A DNA stretch of 15,901 bases from a bacterium (GTDB lineage: Bacteria > Verrucomicrobiota > Verrucomicrobiae > Opitutales > Opitutaceae). The stretch covers positions 1-15,901 of the forward strand of contig JAJXYI010000414.1 in NCBI GenBank assembly GCA_021780625.1, given 5' to 3'. The position numbers and the translations under genes are program-made. A model generated the notes under the pieces. The model worked only from the letters and a program-made list of their open reading frames with translations, did not search any database and was not told the origin of the DNA. Below are positions 1-6,775 of this stretch, one piece after another; positions within the stretch are counted from its first letter, which is position 1, and each line of letters opens with the position of its first letter.

Positions 1-1
1 C

Positions 2-190
2 GGCGCCGGCGACACCGTCGTCGCGGCGCTGGCGCTTGCGCTCGGCGCCGGCCGCCCCATGCCGGTCGCCGTCGAGCTGGCCAACCTCGCCGCCGGCGTG
101 GCGGTATCGAAGCCCGGCACCGCGCGCGTCACCCTCGCCGAGCTCCTCGCCGCCAAGGACCCAAGTGCTCCGACGCCCAAATCCAAGTAG
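2..190 (+). CDS. PfkB-family sugar kinase, HldA/RfaE domain-I-like, C-terminal fragment
   Basis: Only the last 62 codons are in the window, open from the left edge to TAG at 188-190. The fragment begins [17 protein letters not shown], the PfkB/ribokinase signature in which the Asp of GAGD is the catalytic base and the Gly-rich stretch forms the anion hole. It continues with [20 protein letters not shown], which resembles the end of the kinase domain of D-glycero-beta-D-manno-heptose-7-phosphate kinase (RfaE domain I). That enzyme makes heptose 1,7-bisphosphate for ADP-heptose in LPS core synthesis. The protein ends soon after this domain, so no cytidylyltransferase domain follows as in bifunctional HldE; a single-domain HldA-type kinase fits better. 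Codon use is strongly GC-ending. Another PfkB sugar kinase is possible because most of the protein is missing. A GT9 enzyme downstream is consistent with heptose chemistry but does not prove it. Confidence 0.72.
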   Translation, partial: GAGDTVVAALALALGAGRPMPVAVELANLAAGVAVSKPGTARVTLAELLAAKDPSAPTPKSK

Positions 191-351
191 CGACCGACGC
201 CGCCATCGGCCGTCATCGGGACGAACCGCAGGGCAACTCGTCATGACCTCAGCGGCGCAATCCGGTGTGTTTGGTGGTAGTAAGGCACGAAGGCCCGCGC
301 TGGCGGTCCGGAGTGCCGTGTCCCTCTGCGCCGCGAGCGCCAAGGTCCGTG

Positions 352-372
352 GCGCGGCCGTCTCGGCCGCGC
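352..372. repeat. GC-rich perfect hairpin, loop TCT
   Basis: The stem GCGCGGCCG (352-360) pairs perfectly with CGGCCGCGC (364-372) around the loop TCT. No T-run follows, so a standard intrinsic terminator is not supported. The core CGTCTCG (359-365) is the exact reverse complement of the core CGAGACG in the hairpin at 421-441. The two therefore look like oppositely oriented copies of one intergenic hairpin repeat. Confidence 0.75.
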
Positions 373-420
373 GCGGTGGCCCAGCGTGCCCGCACCACAT
401 CGCACACCTTGACCATCGCC

Positions 421-441
421 GGGCGGGCGAGACGCCCGCCC
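421..441. repeat. GC-rich perfect hairpin, loop AGA
   Basis: The stem GGGCGGGCG (421-429) pairs perfectly with CGCCCGCCC (433-441) around the loop AGA. It has the same geometry as the hairpin at 352-372: a 9-bp stem, a 3-nt loop and a core of CGAGACG against CGTCTCG. This suggests a REP-like dispersed intergenic element, or an RNA/DNA structure in which the two loops could pair. Confidence 0.75.
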
Positions 442-537
442 CACGGGGGTTCGCCTCGCGACCTTGGAGAACGTCACTCCGCTTCGCTTCATGCCTTCCT
501 ACCAACCCACAGCCCGCTACCCACTAACCACTAGCCA

Positions 538-554
538 CCAAACACGTTGTTTGG
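538..554. repeat. Inverted repeat CCAAACA-CGT-TGTTTGG
   Basis: CCAAACA (538-544) and TGTTTGG (548-554) are perfect reverse complements around CGT. The arm shares sequence with the adjacent CACCAAA tandem repeat, so this may be an inverted copy of the repeat unit. It could also be an operator-like palindrome upstream of the operon; nothing in the sequence decides between these. Confidence 0.55.
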
Positions 555-562
555 ACACTAGA

Positions 563-594
563 CACCAAACACCAAACACCAAACACCAAACACC
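563..594 (+). repeat. 7-bp tandem repeat (CACCAAA)4 plus partial copy
   Basis: Four exact copies of CACCAAA occupy 563-569, 570-576, 577-583 and 584-590, followed by CACC at 591-594. Related, less regular ACTAACCACTAGCCACC sequence lies just before them from about 521. The tract ends only about 75 bp before the ATG of the first glycosyltransferase. A 7-bp unit can gain or lose copies by slippage, which would change promoter or leader spacing, or reading frame if the leader is translated. Confidence 0.8.
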
Positions 595-669
595 CTTTCT
601 TTCGAGGTTGCTCTGTCTCCCACCCACCCGCTCACCGTCACCTACTTCCAGCGATTCCGTGGCCCCTCG

Positions 670-1620
670 ATGTTCAGTCTCGAACGCGTGTTTGCCGAGG
701 TGCGTTCGTACCTGCCGGCCGACGTCCGCCCCGCCGTCGCGGGTTGCCCGCGCAAGAGTCAGGGCGTGCTGAACCGTCTCGTCAACATCCTCTGGGCGCG
801 CCGCAATCAGAGCGACGTCAACCATGTCACGGGCGACGTTCATTACGTGACCTACCTGCTGCGCAAGCGCCGCACCGTCCTGACCATCGCCGACTGCGCC
901 CCGCTGGAGCGGTTTCGCGGCCTTAAGCGCTTCCTGCTCTGGTTCTTCTGGTACTGGTTGCCCGAGAAGCGGTGCCGCCGGATCACCGTCATTTCGGAGT
1001 TCACCAAGACGCGCGTGCTGGCGCACCTCTGGTGCAGCCCGGAGAAGATCGAGGTGGTCCACTGTCCCGTCCCCGACGGCTTCACGGCGTCACCGAGACC
1101 GTTCGACAGCGAGCGCCCCGTCGTCCTGCAAGTCGGCACCGGCTGGAACAAGAACGTGGAGCGCGTGGCCGAGGCGCTGCAAGGCGTCTCGTGCCGCCTC
1201 GAGATCCTCGGACCGCTCAGCAAGACCCAGAGGGCGCTCCTGACATCCGGCGGTGTTGACTTCCATGATCAAGCCGAGCTTGATAGCGAGGCGCTGATGG
1301 CGCTTTACAGGCGCTGCGATCTGGTTGTCTTTGCATCTCTGTATGAAGGCTTCGGTCTCCCAATCCTTGAGGCGCAAGCCACCGGCCGGCCGGTCGTGAC
1401 TAGCGATCGCTGCTCGATGCCGGAGGTCGCCGGCGAGGCGGCGTGCCTCGTGGACCCGGAGAGCGTCGAGAGCATCCGGGCCGGTATTCTCCGGGTCATC
1501 CACGATCGAGAATTCCGCGAGGCGTTGGTCCGCAAGGGCTTCGAAAACGTCGAGCGGTTCGCGCCGGATCGGGTCGCGGGGCGGTATGCGGCGATCTACC
1601 GGCAAATGGCCACGTCGTGA
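670..1620 (+). CDS. GT4-family (GT-B fold) glycosyltransferase
   Basis: The protein is 316 aa from ATG 670 and should transfer a sugar from an activated donor to the growing glycan on the cytoplasmic side. The C-terminal donor-binding half is clear: VVLQVGTGWNKN around residues 153-164, then ADLVVFAS-like strand RCDLVVFASLYEGFGLPILE, in which EGFGLPILE is the E-x7-E motif, then GRPVVTSDRCSMPEVAGEAA. The ATG may not be the true start. In the same frame, codons 634-669 encode LTVTYFQRFRGPS, which looks like the first beta-strand and loop expected at the N-terminus of this family, and the frame is open back to TAG at 559-561. No ATG, GTG or TTG lies in that stretch; CTG 613, 5 nt after GAGG, is the only weak candidate. 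Codons from about 1251 to 1382 are less GC-ending than the rest. The acceptor and the sugar cannot be told. Confidence 0.88.
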   Translation: MFSLERVFAEVRSYLPADVRPAVAGCPRKSQGVLNRLVNILWARRNQSDVNHVTGDVHYVTYLLRKRRTVLTIADCAPLERFRGLKRFLLWFFWYWLPEKRCRRITVISEFTKTRVLAHLWCSPEKIEVVHCPVPDGFTASPRPFDSERPVVLQVGTGWNKNVERVAEALQGVSCRLEILGPLSKTQRALLTSGGVDFHDQAELDSEALMALYRRCDLVVFASLYEGFGLPILEAQATGRPVVTSDRCSMPEVAGEAACLVDPESVESIRAGILRVIHDREFREALVRKGFENVERFAPDRVAGRYAAIYRQMATS

Positions 1621-1681
1621 CCAACGCAGACAAGCCCCGTCCCTTGACCCACCTGGAGAGCCGCACTAGGCTCCGACACTC

Positions 1682-2515
1682 ATGACCGACGCCGCAGACA
1701 CCATCCTGACCGTCGAGGCCGGCAAGTCCGAGGCGCAGTACTGGCGCGACCTCTGGCGCTACCGCGGTCTCTTCTACTTCCTCGCCTGGCGCGACGTGCT
1801 GGTGCGCTACAAGCAGACGGTCATCGGCGTCGCCTGGGCCGTCATCCAGCCGCTGCTCACCATGGTGATCTTCACAGTCGTGTTCGGCAGGCTCGCCAAG
1901 CTGCCCTCCGGCGGGGCGCCGTACGCCGTTATGGTCTACGCCGCCATGCTGCCGTGGCAGTTCTTCGCCAGCTCCCTCAGCCAGTGCAGCAACAGCCTGA
2001 TCGGCAACGCCAACCTGATCTCCAAGATCTACTTTCCGCGGCTGATCGTCCCGACCAGCTCGGTGATCGTCGCGTTCGTGGACTTCTGCATCTCGGGAGC
2101 GATCCTCGCCGGCCTGATGACCTGGTACCGCGTCCTCCCCCCGTGGCAGATCCTCACCCTGCCGTTGCTCATCGTCTGGACGTTCGCGGCGGCGATGGGC
2201 GTCGGCCTGTGGCTCGCGGCGTTGACCGTTGAGTACCGGGACTTCCGTTACGTCGTCCCGTTCATCGTCCAGGCCGGCCTCTACATCTCGCCGGTCGGCT
2301 TCTCCAGCGCCATCGTCCCCGAGAGGTTCCGCCTGGTCTACTCGCTCAACCCGATGGTCGGCGTCATCGACGGCTTCCGCTGGGCGATCCTGGGGACAGG
2401 CGAACGTGTCTACTGGCCCGGCCTCGCCGCCTCCCTGCTGCTGACCGCCGCGCTCCTGGCGACGGGGGTCGCCTACTTCCGCAAGACCGAGCGCACGTTC
2501 GCCGACGTGATCTGA
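1682..2515 (+). CDS. wzm: Polysaccharide ABC transporter permease (Wzm/TagG type)
   Basis: The 277-aa inner-membrane protein would be the channel subunit that exports lipid-linked polysaccharide, pairing with the ATPase encoded next. It has the ABC2-type architecture: a short cytoplasmic N-terminus, the segment FYFLAWRDVLVRYKQTVIG leading into the first membrane span (the classic coupling region of Wzm/TagG proteins), and about six hydrophobic segments. The first spans residues 46-63 or so, followed by VMVYAAMLPWQFFASSLSQ and the NLISKIYFPRLIVPTSS loop. The C-terminus has LNPMVGVIDGFRWAILG, also typical. Length matches the family. It starts 61 bp after the glycosyltransferase; the ribosome site is weak. 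Strongly GC-ending codons match the flanking kinase rather than most of the downstream cassette. The function call is secure, the transported glycan unknown. Confidence 0.95.
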   Translation: MTDAADTILTVEAGKSEAQYWRDLWRYRGLFYFLAWRDVLVRYKQTVIGVAWAVIQPLLTMVIFTVVFGRLAKLPSGGAPYAVMVYAAMLPWQFFASSLSQCSNSLIGNANLISKIYFPRLIVPTSSVIVAFVDFCISGAILAGLMTWYRVLPPWQILTLPLLIVWTFAAAMGVGLWLAALTVEYRDFRYVVPFIVQAGLYISPVGFSSAIVPERFRLVYSLNPMVGVIDGFRWAILGTGERVYWPGLAASLLLTAALLATGVAYFRKTERTFADVI

Positions 2516-2550
2516 GATGGCCGACCCCAAACCCCAACCGTGCGTCGCGC

Positions 2551-2556
2551 AGGGGA
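2551..2556 (+). promoter_or_regulatory. Ribosome binding site deciding the wzt start
   Basis: AGGGGA at 2551-2556 lies 10 nt before ATG 2567. It would be inside the gene if the in-frame GTG at 2540 were used, so it argues for the ATG start, where the encoded protein begins [15 protein letters not shown] as expected for Wzt. Confidence 0.6.
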
Positions 2557-2566
2557 AGACGGCACC

Positions 2567-3859
2567 ATGAGCATCCCAGCGATCCGTGTCGAAGGCCTCG
2601 GCAAGAAATACCTCATCCGCCACGAGCAGCGCGAACGCTATACGGCGCTGCGCGACGTGCTGGCGAACAAGGCTAAGAGCCTCAGCCGGCGCATTATCGA
2701 CCTCGGCCGCACGCCGGTCCGCCATCCAAGATCGAAGGAGGAGTTCTGGGCGCTCAAGGGGGTCTCGTTCGAGGTGCAGCCCGGTGAGCGCGTCGGCATC
2801 ATCGGCCGCAACGGCGCCGGCAAATCCACCTTGCTGAAGCTCCTGAGCCGCATCACCGAGCCGTCGGCGGGGCGGTTCCAGCTCCGCGGCCGGGTCGGCT
2901 CGTTGCTCGAGGTTGGCACGGGCTTCCACCCGGAGCTGACCGGCCGGGAGAACATCTTCCTCAACGGCGCGATCCTGGGGATGGGCAAGCAGGAGATCCA
3001 GAGGAAGTTCGACGAGATCGTCGCGTTCGCGGAGATCGAGAAGTTCCTCGACACCCCGGTCAAGAGGTACTCGTCGGGCATGTACGTGAGGCTGGCGTTC
3101 GCGGTGGCGGCGCATTTGGAGACCGAGATCTTGGTCGTAGATGAGGTCCTTGCCGTTGGGGACAGCCTGTTCCAGCAGAAGTGTCTTGGGAGGATGGAGG
3201 AGGTTGGCAGAGCTGGGCGGACGGTGCTCTTTGTTAGCCACACGATGGGGGCAGTCAGGCGTCTTTGCGACAGGACCATTGTTCTTGCTGGCGGCCGCGT
3301 GGCCATAGATGCGGCGACGCTCACAGCCATCGACCACTACACCGCCCAGAGTCGAGCGGAGGTCGCCAGGCGGAGGACCTGGGATGCGGCTGCTGCCCCG
3401 GGCGGTGATTCCGTCAGGTTGAGAGAGGTTAGGGTCGACGGGGCCAGCGGTGCAGAGCATCAACCGCTCCGCATAGAGGAACCCGTCGTCGTCGCACTTT
3501 CTGTTGATATCTTGCGCCGACTGCCCGAGATTCGGTTGTCGATCTTCGTCACGAACCGGGAAGGCACGGTGATTATTCACTCCAATGACGCCATGAGCGA
3601 TAGCAACGGGCAACACAACGTTGGCCCCCTCAAACTTGAGTGCACCGTCCCCGCGTATGCGCTCAACCTCGGCCGATACTGGATCACGGTCGCGTGTGAG
3701 GTGCCTTTTCAGGAAACCCTGTTCCTGGAGAATGAGGTCTTGGCAGTCGACATCGCAGGCGGCTCCGAGCGGATGGCTCGCTATGGTGATGGGGCCTGGA
3801 AGGGTCTGATTGGCCCGGGACTCGTGACGTGGTCGGTTGTGGAACCCGACCATGCGTAA
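2567..3859 (+). CDS. wzt: Polysaccharide ABC transporter ATPase with C-terminal glycan-binding domain (Wzt)
   Basis: The 430-aa cytoplasmic ATPase would drive export through the Wzm permease. Its Walker A is GRNGAGKST at 80-88, the ABC signature region YSSGM at 168-172, Walker [14 protein letters not shown] at 187-199 with catalytic Glu in DE, and the switch His in SHT at 225. The YALRDV-type N-terminal insert (residues 27-60) is typical of Wzt/TagH. Residues from about 270 to 430 form a separate domain rich in beta-strand-like sequence, as in Wzt proteins of E. coli O8/O9a, where it binds the modified end of the chain. ATG 2567 is preferred to GTG 2540 because of the AGGGGA site. Codon use changes sharply near residue 184: A/T-ending codons are 15 of the first 184 and about 50 of the next 168 by hand count. 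The gene overlaps the next by 8 bp. Confidence 0.95.
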   Translation: MSIPAIRVEGLGKKYLIRHEQRERYTALRDVLANKAKSLSRRIIDLGRTPVRHPRSKEEFWALKGVSFEVQPGERVGIIGRNGAGKSTLLKLLSRITEPSAGRFQLRGRVGSLLEVGTGFHPELTGRENIFLNGAILGMGKQEIQRKFDEIVAFAEIEKFLDTPVKRYSSGMYVRLAFAVAAHLETEILVVDEVLAVGDSLFQQKCLGRMEEVGRAGRTVLFVSHTMGAVRRLCDRTIVLAGGRVAIDAATLTAIDHYTAQSRAEVARRRTWDAAAAPGGDSVRLREVRVDGASGAEHQPLRIEEPVVVALSVDILRRLPEIRLSIFVTNREGTVIIHSNDAMSDSNGQHNVGPLKLECTVPAYALNLGRYWITVACEVPFQETLFLENEVLAVDIAGGSERMARYGDGAWKGLIGPGLVTWSVVEPDHA

Positions 3860-4676
3860 TGGTCCACCACCGGCCTGCCGGGTTTGCGGCGGCGAAACCC
3901 GACACGAGTTCGACGCGGTTGTCCTACGCAAATACCCATCGGAGGGTGTCTACTGTGACGCGTGCGGGTTCCTTGGTCTTGAGGATGCGAGTTGGCTGGA
4001 TAAGGCCTACGATGACGCCATTGCGTTCTCGGATACCGGGCTGGTGCGGCGCAACATCGAGCTGCGCGACGCAATGGTGCCATTGTTGTTCCACATTTTC
4101 GGGTCCGATGGAAGGTTCGTGGATGTCGGGGCGGGAACCGGCCTCCTGGTCAGGATGATGCGAGATGCCGGCCTAGACTTCTATTGGTCGGACGCATATT
4201 GCCGGAACGTCCACGCACTCGGCTTCGAGGCAAAGTGGGATGGAGCGAGGTACTCCGCCATCACTGCAATCGAGGTAATGGAACACGTGCTTCATCCCGT
4301 GCGGTTTCTTAGCGATGTTCTGACGTCATCGCGGGCAAGTTTCCTACTTTTCACGACCCAGGTTTTCGAGGGGGAGGTCCCGTCGTCAGAGGATTGGTGG
4401 TACTACGCACTCGATGAAGGCCAGCATGTGTCATTTTACCAGGCGAGGACGCTGAATCATATCGCTCGTGTTCTCGGCCTTGAGTACTGCGCCGTCGGTC
4501 CACTTCAGGTGTTCTTCGACGGGCAGGTAGCCGAAAGGCTGAAGAGCTATCGGAGGCGGCGGTGGGCGCGAGCGCAGGCCGCCCGCCGGGCCAAGAGGCA
4601 CCTACAACCCAAAACCGAATCTGACCGCGAGCTGCTCTTGGCACAATACAGCGGCAGGCGCACCGGTGATGGGTGA
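3852..4676 (+). CDS. Zinc-ribbon SAM-dependent methyltransferase (Methyltransf_23-like)
   Basis: The 274-aa soluble protein has a short N-terminal zinc-ribbon-like pair, C9-x2-C12 and C35-x2-C38. A class I SAM domain follows, with motif [10 protein letters not shown] at 89-97, the acidic strand YWSDAY around 111-116 and EVMEH at 141-145. The segment [16 protein letters not shown] at 190-205 is typical of this family. The C-terminus is basic. ATG 3852 overlaps the wzt stop by 8 bp (ATGCGTAA); the TTG at 3837 is a less likely start. Such enzymes methylate sugars or chain ends. Because it is coupled to a wzt with a glycan-binding domain, it could cap the chain for recognition; this is inference. 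It carries no kinase domain like that of WbdD. The exact substrate and whether it is an O- or C-methyltransferase cannot be read from sequence. Confidence 0.85.
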   Translation: MRNGPPPACRVCGGETRHEFDAVVLRKYPSEGVYCDACGFLGLEDASWLDKAYDDAIAFSDTGLVRRNIELRDAMVPLLFHIFGSDGRFVDVGAGTGLLVRMMRDAGLDFYWSDAYCRNVHALGFEAKWDGARYSAITAIEVMEHVLHPVRFLSDVLTSSRASFLLFTTQVFEGEVPSSEDWWYYALDEGQHVSFYQARTLNHIARVLGLEYCAVGPLQVFFDGQVAERLKSYRRRRWARAQAARRAKRHLQPKTESDRELLLAQYSGRRTGDG

Positions 4677-5850
4677 CCAATGGGGGGTCCGCAAGCCAAT
4701 GGTAGGTGTCGCCAGCGTGCTTGTATACCGCCCCGACAACATCGGCGATGTGTTCCTGTTCACCGGGGCGCTGCAACATCTCAGGCGGTTGTTCCCGGCA
4801 GCCAAGATCACGCTCGCAGTGCAGCCGGGCATTGCGGCGATGCTCGACCGGTGCCCCCACGTTGACGAGGTCCGGTCGGCGAGGTGGCTGGCCTTGTCCG
4901 TTGGCCTTCAGGAGGCTGGGATCAGGGGCTCGACCCGCCTGCGGTCCGCGGTCGAACTCGCCGAGAAAGCGTGGCGGTTGGTGGGACCGGGGTTCGACGT
5001 GGCGCTTTGTCCGGTGAAGTCACCTTCGGAGAGAATGTTGCAGGTGATGGCAGCCGTCAAGGCGAAGGTGAAGATGGGGATCGCGGGATCCGACGTCAAT
5101 CTGCCGCGATCGGCAAGACTGGTGCCGCGAGGAGTATTTTCAGCGTGCCTCGATTTGAACGGCTCCGGTCCTTGGCAACATGAGCTGCAGACGACGGTGG
5201 CGTTCCTGCGCTTTCTCGGCGCGGATGTGAGCGATGTGGATGAGGTGTGGCCGCGGTTGTGGCTTTCGGAGGGGGACCGAGCCTACCTGGCGCAGTTCGA
5301 CTTGCGTCGGCCGATTATCGGGATCTGCCCCACGGCCTCGAATCGCATGAGAATATGGCCCCCGGACAAGTACGCGACCGTGGCACGCCGAATGCCCGCT
5401 GGATCGTCGGTCGTCCTTTTCGGGGGGGGTGGGGAGCGCGAGTTCGTAGGGCGGGTGGAAGACGTGATCGCAGGTGTGCGGCCGGAACTGGTGTTGCTCA
5501 ACCTGGCCGGCAAGACGTCCCTGCGCCAGTTGATGGCCGCGATCAGCGGTTGCTCCCTCCTGGTGAGTATGGAGACATCGGCTCTGCATATGGGGATCGC
5601 CGCAAGGACCCCGACGATCGGAATCGTGGGCGGTGGTCACTACGGGCGTTTCGCGCCGTGGGGCGACCCTCAGCGGGTCGAGATCCTGACGAATAGGCTT
5701 CCCTGCTTCCACTGCAACTGGATCTGTAGCCGGGGCACGCCGGAGTGCATTGAGGGAGTGACGGTGGATCAAGTGGCGGATGCGATGCAACGGCTGCTGG
5801 GGCAATCTCGTGCGGGTGCGGGCGGGGAGCTGGGGGGCGGGATCGAGTGA
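4669..5850 (+). CDS. Glycosyltransferase family 9 (ADP-heptose:LPS heptosyltransferase-like)
   Basis: The 393-aa protein has the GT9 layout. The N-terminal motif VLVYRPDNIGDVFLFTGAL (18-34) holds the Asn/Asp-Ile-Gly-Asp acceptor-side loop. The C-terminal donor domain has IGICPTASNRMRIWPPDKYA (217-236), then VVLFGGGGE, LNLAGKTSLRQLMAAISGC (277-295) and METSALHMGIAARTPTIGI (301-319). A Cys cluster, C346-x2-C349-x3-C353-x6-C360, follows, as in a subset of GT9 proteins. Known members transfer heptose from ADP-heptose to LPS core, but locus-encoded members can have other roles. ATG 4669 overlaps the methyltransferase stop by 8 bp; ATG 4699, which gives MVGVASVLVYRP, is an equally reasonable start and has a G-run upstream. 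An 8-G tract (5422-5429) encodes part of FGGGG. Confidence 0.9.
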   Translation: MGDQWGVRKPMVGVASVLVYRPDNIGDVFLFTGALQHLRRLFPAAKITLAVQPGIAAMLDRCPHVDEVRSARWLALSVGLQEAGIRGSTRLRSAVELAEKAWRLVGPGFDVALCPVKSPSERMLQVMAAVKAKVKMGIAGSDVNLPRSARLVPRGVFSACLDLNGSGPWQHELQTTVAFLRFLGADVSDVDEVWPRLWLSEGDRAYLAQFDLRRPIIGICPTASNRMRIWPPDKYATVARRMPAGSSVVLFGGGGEREFVGRVEDVIAGVRPELVLLNLAGKTSLRQLMAAISGCSLLVSMETSALHMGIAARTPTIGIVGGGHYGRFAPWGDPQRVEILTNRLPCFHCNWICSRGTPECIEGVTVDQVADAMQRLLGQSRAGAGGELGGGIE

Positions 5851-6770
5851 TGCGCGAACAGATGCTGCCGGCAGCGAGGAGTGATGCCGCTGGTTGGCCA
5901 TGGCATGACGATACCAGGGCCCGAATACCCATCACGACTGTCAATAGCATCCCGTGGCCGCAGATCAGCATCGTGACGCCGTCGTTCAACCAGGGCCCGT
6001 TTCTGGAGGAGACGATCCGCTCGGTGCTGCTGCAGGGCTATCCGAACCTCGAGTACATCATCATCGACGGCGGCAGCACCGACAACAGCGTGGAGATCAT
6101 CAGGAAGTACGAGCCCTGGCTGACCTATTGGGTCAGCGAGAAGGACCGTGGCCAGGCTCACGCGATCAAGAGGGGCTTCGAACGGGCCCAAGGGGACGTA
6201 CTGGGCTGGCTCAACTCCGACGATCTGATCCTACCGGGCGCGCTGGCCGTGGTCGGGCGGGCGTTTCATAAGCATCCTGGGAGTGAAGTGGTTTATGGCA
6301 ACAGATTGATCCTGAACTCGGACGGCACTGTGGTCGGCCAACAGTTCCCGCCTTCTCCGATCCTCCGTGCGAGCTGGGCGCTCGGCCAGCCTCTGGGGCA
6401 GGAGTCAACCTTTTGGCGACGTGACGCGTACCTTGCCGCCGGCGGGATGGACGAAAGTCTCTTCTTCGCCATGGACTACGATCTCTTTTACAGGCTCTTT
6501 CTTCGTGGCAGGTTCCGCAAGGTTAGGCGGTTCCTTGGATGTATCAGGGAACACGAGGGGACCAAGAGCGCACGGTCGCAGGACATTAGGAACGAGGAGT
6601 TTGGCAGGGTGAAGCTACGCTATGGCATCAAAGAACCGGCGCCCACAACGTCGTGGTTTGTAACACAAGGCTGCCGGTGGCTTTCGCGACGGGAGCGGCT
6701 CATGGTCACTGTGGCATGGCGCGGCCAAGCAGAGCGCCAGCCCAGCTCGGCCTGGAACGAGTTGGAATAG
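5850..6770 (+). CDS. Family 2 glycosyltransferase (GT-A fold)
   Basis: The 306-aa protein is an inverting GT2-type enzyme. The fold begins at residue 38 with PQISIVTPSFNQGPFLEETI. It continues with YIIIDGGSTDNSVEII (69-84), the metal-binding region LGWLNSDDLILPGAL (118-132), QESTFWRRDAYLAAGGMD (184-201) and FAMDYDLFYRLF (206-217). The first 37 residues, with WPWHDDT, form a short leader seen in related polysaccharide-locus GT2 proteins. No membrane span is evident. The start is ATG 5850, which shares its A with the TGA of the GT9 gene (TGATG), so the two are probably translationally coupled; the GTG at 5847 is in frame but less likely. Six bp of sequence separate it from the next gene's start region. 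Donor and acceptor are not readable from sequence. Confidence 0.93.
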   Translation: MREQMLPAARSDAAGWPWHDDTRARIPITTVNSIPWPQISIVTPSFNQGPFLEETIRSVLLQGYPNLEYIIIDGGSTDNSVEIIRKYEPWLTYWVSEKDRGQAHAIKRGFERAQGDVLGWLNSDDLILPGALAVVGRAFHKHPGSEVVYGNRLILNSDGTVVGQQFPPSPILRASWALGQPLGQESTFWRRDAYLAAGGMDESLFFAMDYDLFYRLFLRGRFRKVRRFLGCIREHEGTKSARSQDIRNEEFGRVKLRYGIKEPAPTTSWFVTQGCRWLSRRERLMVTVAWRGQAERQPSSAWNELE

Positions 6771-6775
6771 GGGCC

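Larger units (their letters stand above)
191..612. other. Non-coding intergenic region with hairpins and short tandem repeats
   Basis: About 420 bp lie between the kinase stop and the first glycosyltransferase. The open frames here are short, rich in Arg, Pro and Ser, and have no recognisable motif, so I see no gene. The region holds two 9-bp-stem GC-rich hairpins (352-372 and 421-441), a CCAAACA inverted repeat (538-554) and a CACCAAA tandem repeat (563-594). The promoter of the downstream polysaccharide operon should lie here, but I could not identify a convincing -35/-10 pair, and no U-tailed terminator for the kinase gene is visible. Confidence 0.7.

Noticed and set aside
191..240. A sigma-70-like promoter after the kinase gene
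   Set aside because: Single TTGACC-like words occur (near 408) but none has a matching -10 at suitable spacing, and the promoter consensus of this organism is unknown.
352..441. Hairpins as intrinsic terminators of the kinase gene
   Set aside because: No T-run follows either stem on the plus strand, and they lie more than 160 bp after the stop.
36..527. A 163-codon plus-strand frame over the kinase end and intergenic block
   Set aside because: It is out of frame with the kinase fragment, is low-complexity Ser/Pro/Arg, and covers hairpin repeats; no homology-like features.
563..594. Possible CRISPR array
   Set aside because: The 7-bp units are directly adjacent with no spacers, so this is a simple tandem repeat.
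1496..3931. An 811-codon open frame on the minus strand across wzm and wzt
   Set aside because: It is antisense to two clearly recognisable genes, is rich in Arg, Asp, Glu, Pro and Gly, and has no domain-like motif. Such frames are common opposite GC-ending genes.
5140..5901. A 253-codon minus-strand frame opposite the GT9 gene
   Set aside because: It is rich in His, Arg and Pro without motifs, and the plus strand encodes well-conserved GT9 sequence.
6653..6775. An upstream extension of the second methyltransferase
   Set aside because: It lies inside the GT2 gene in another frame and has no similarity to zinc-ribbon methyltransferases.
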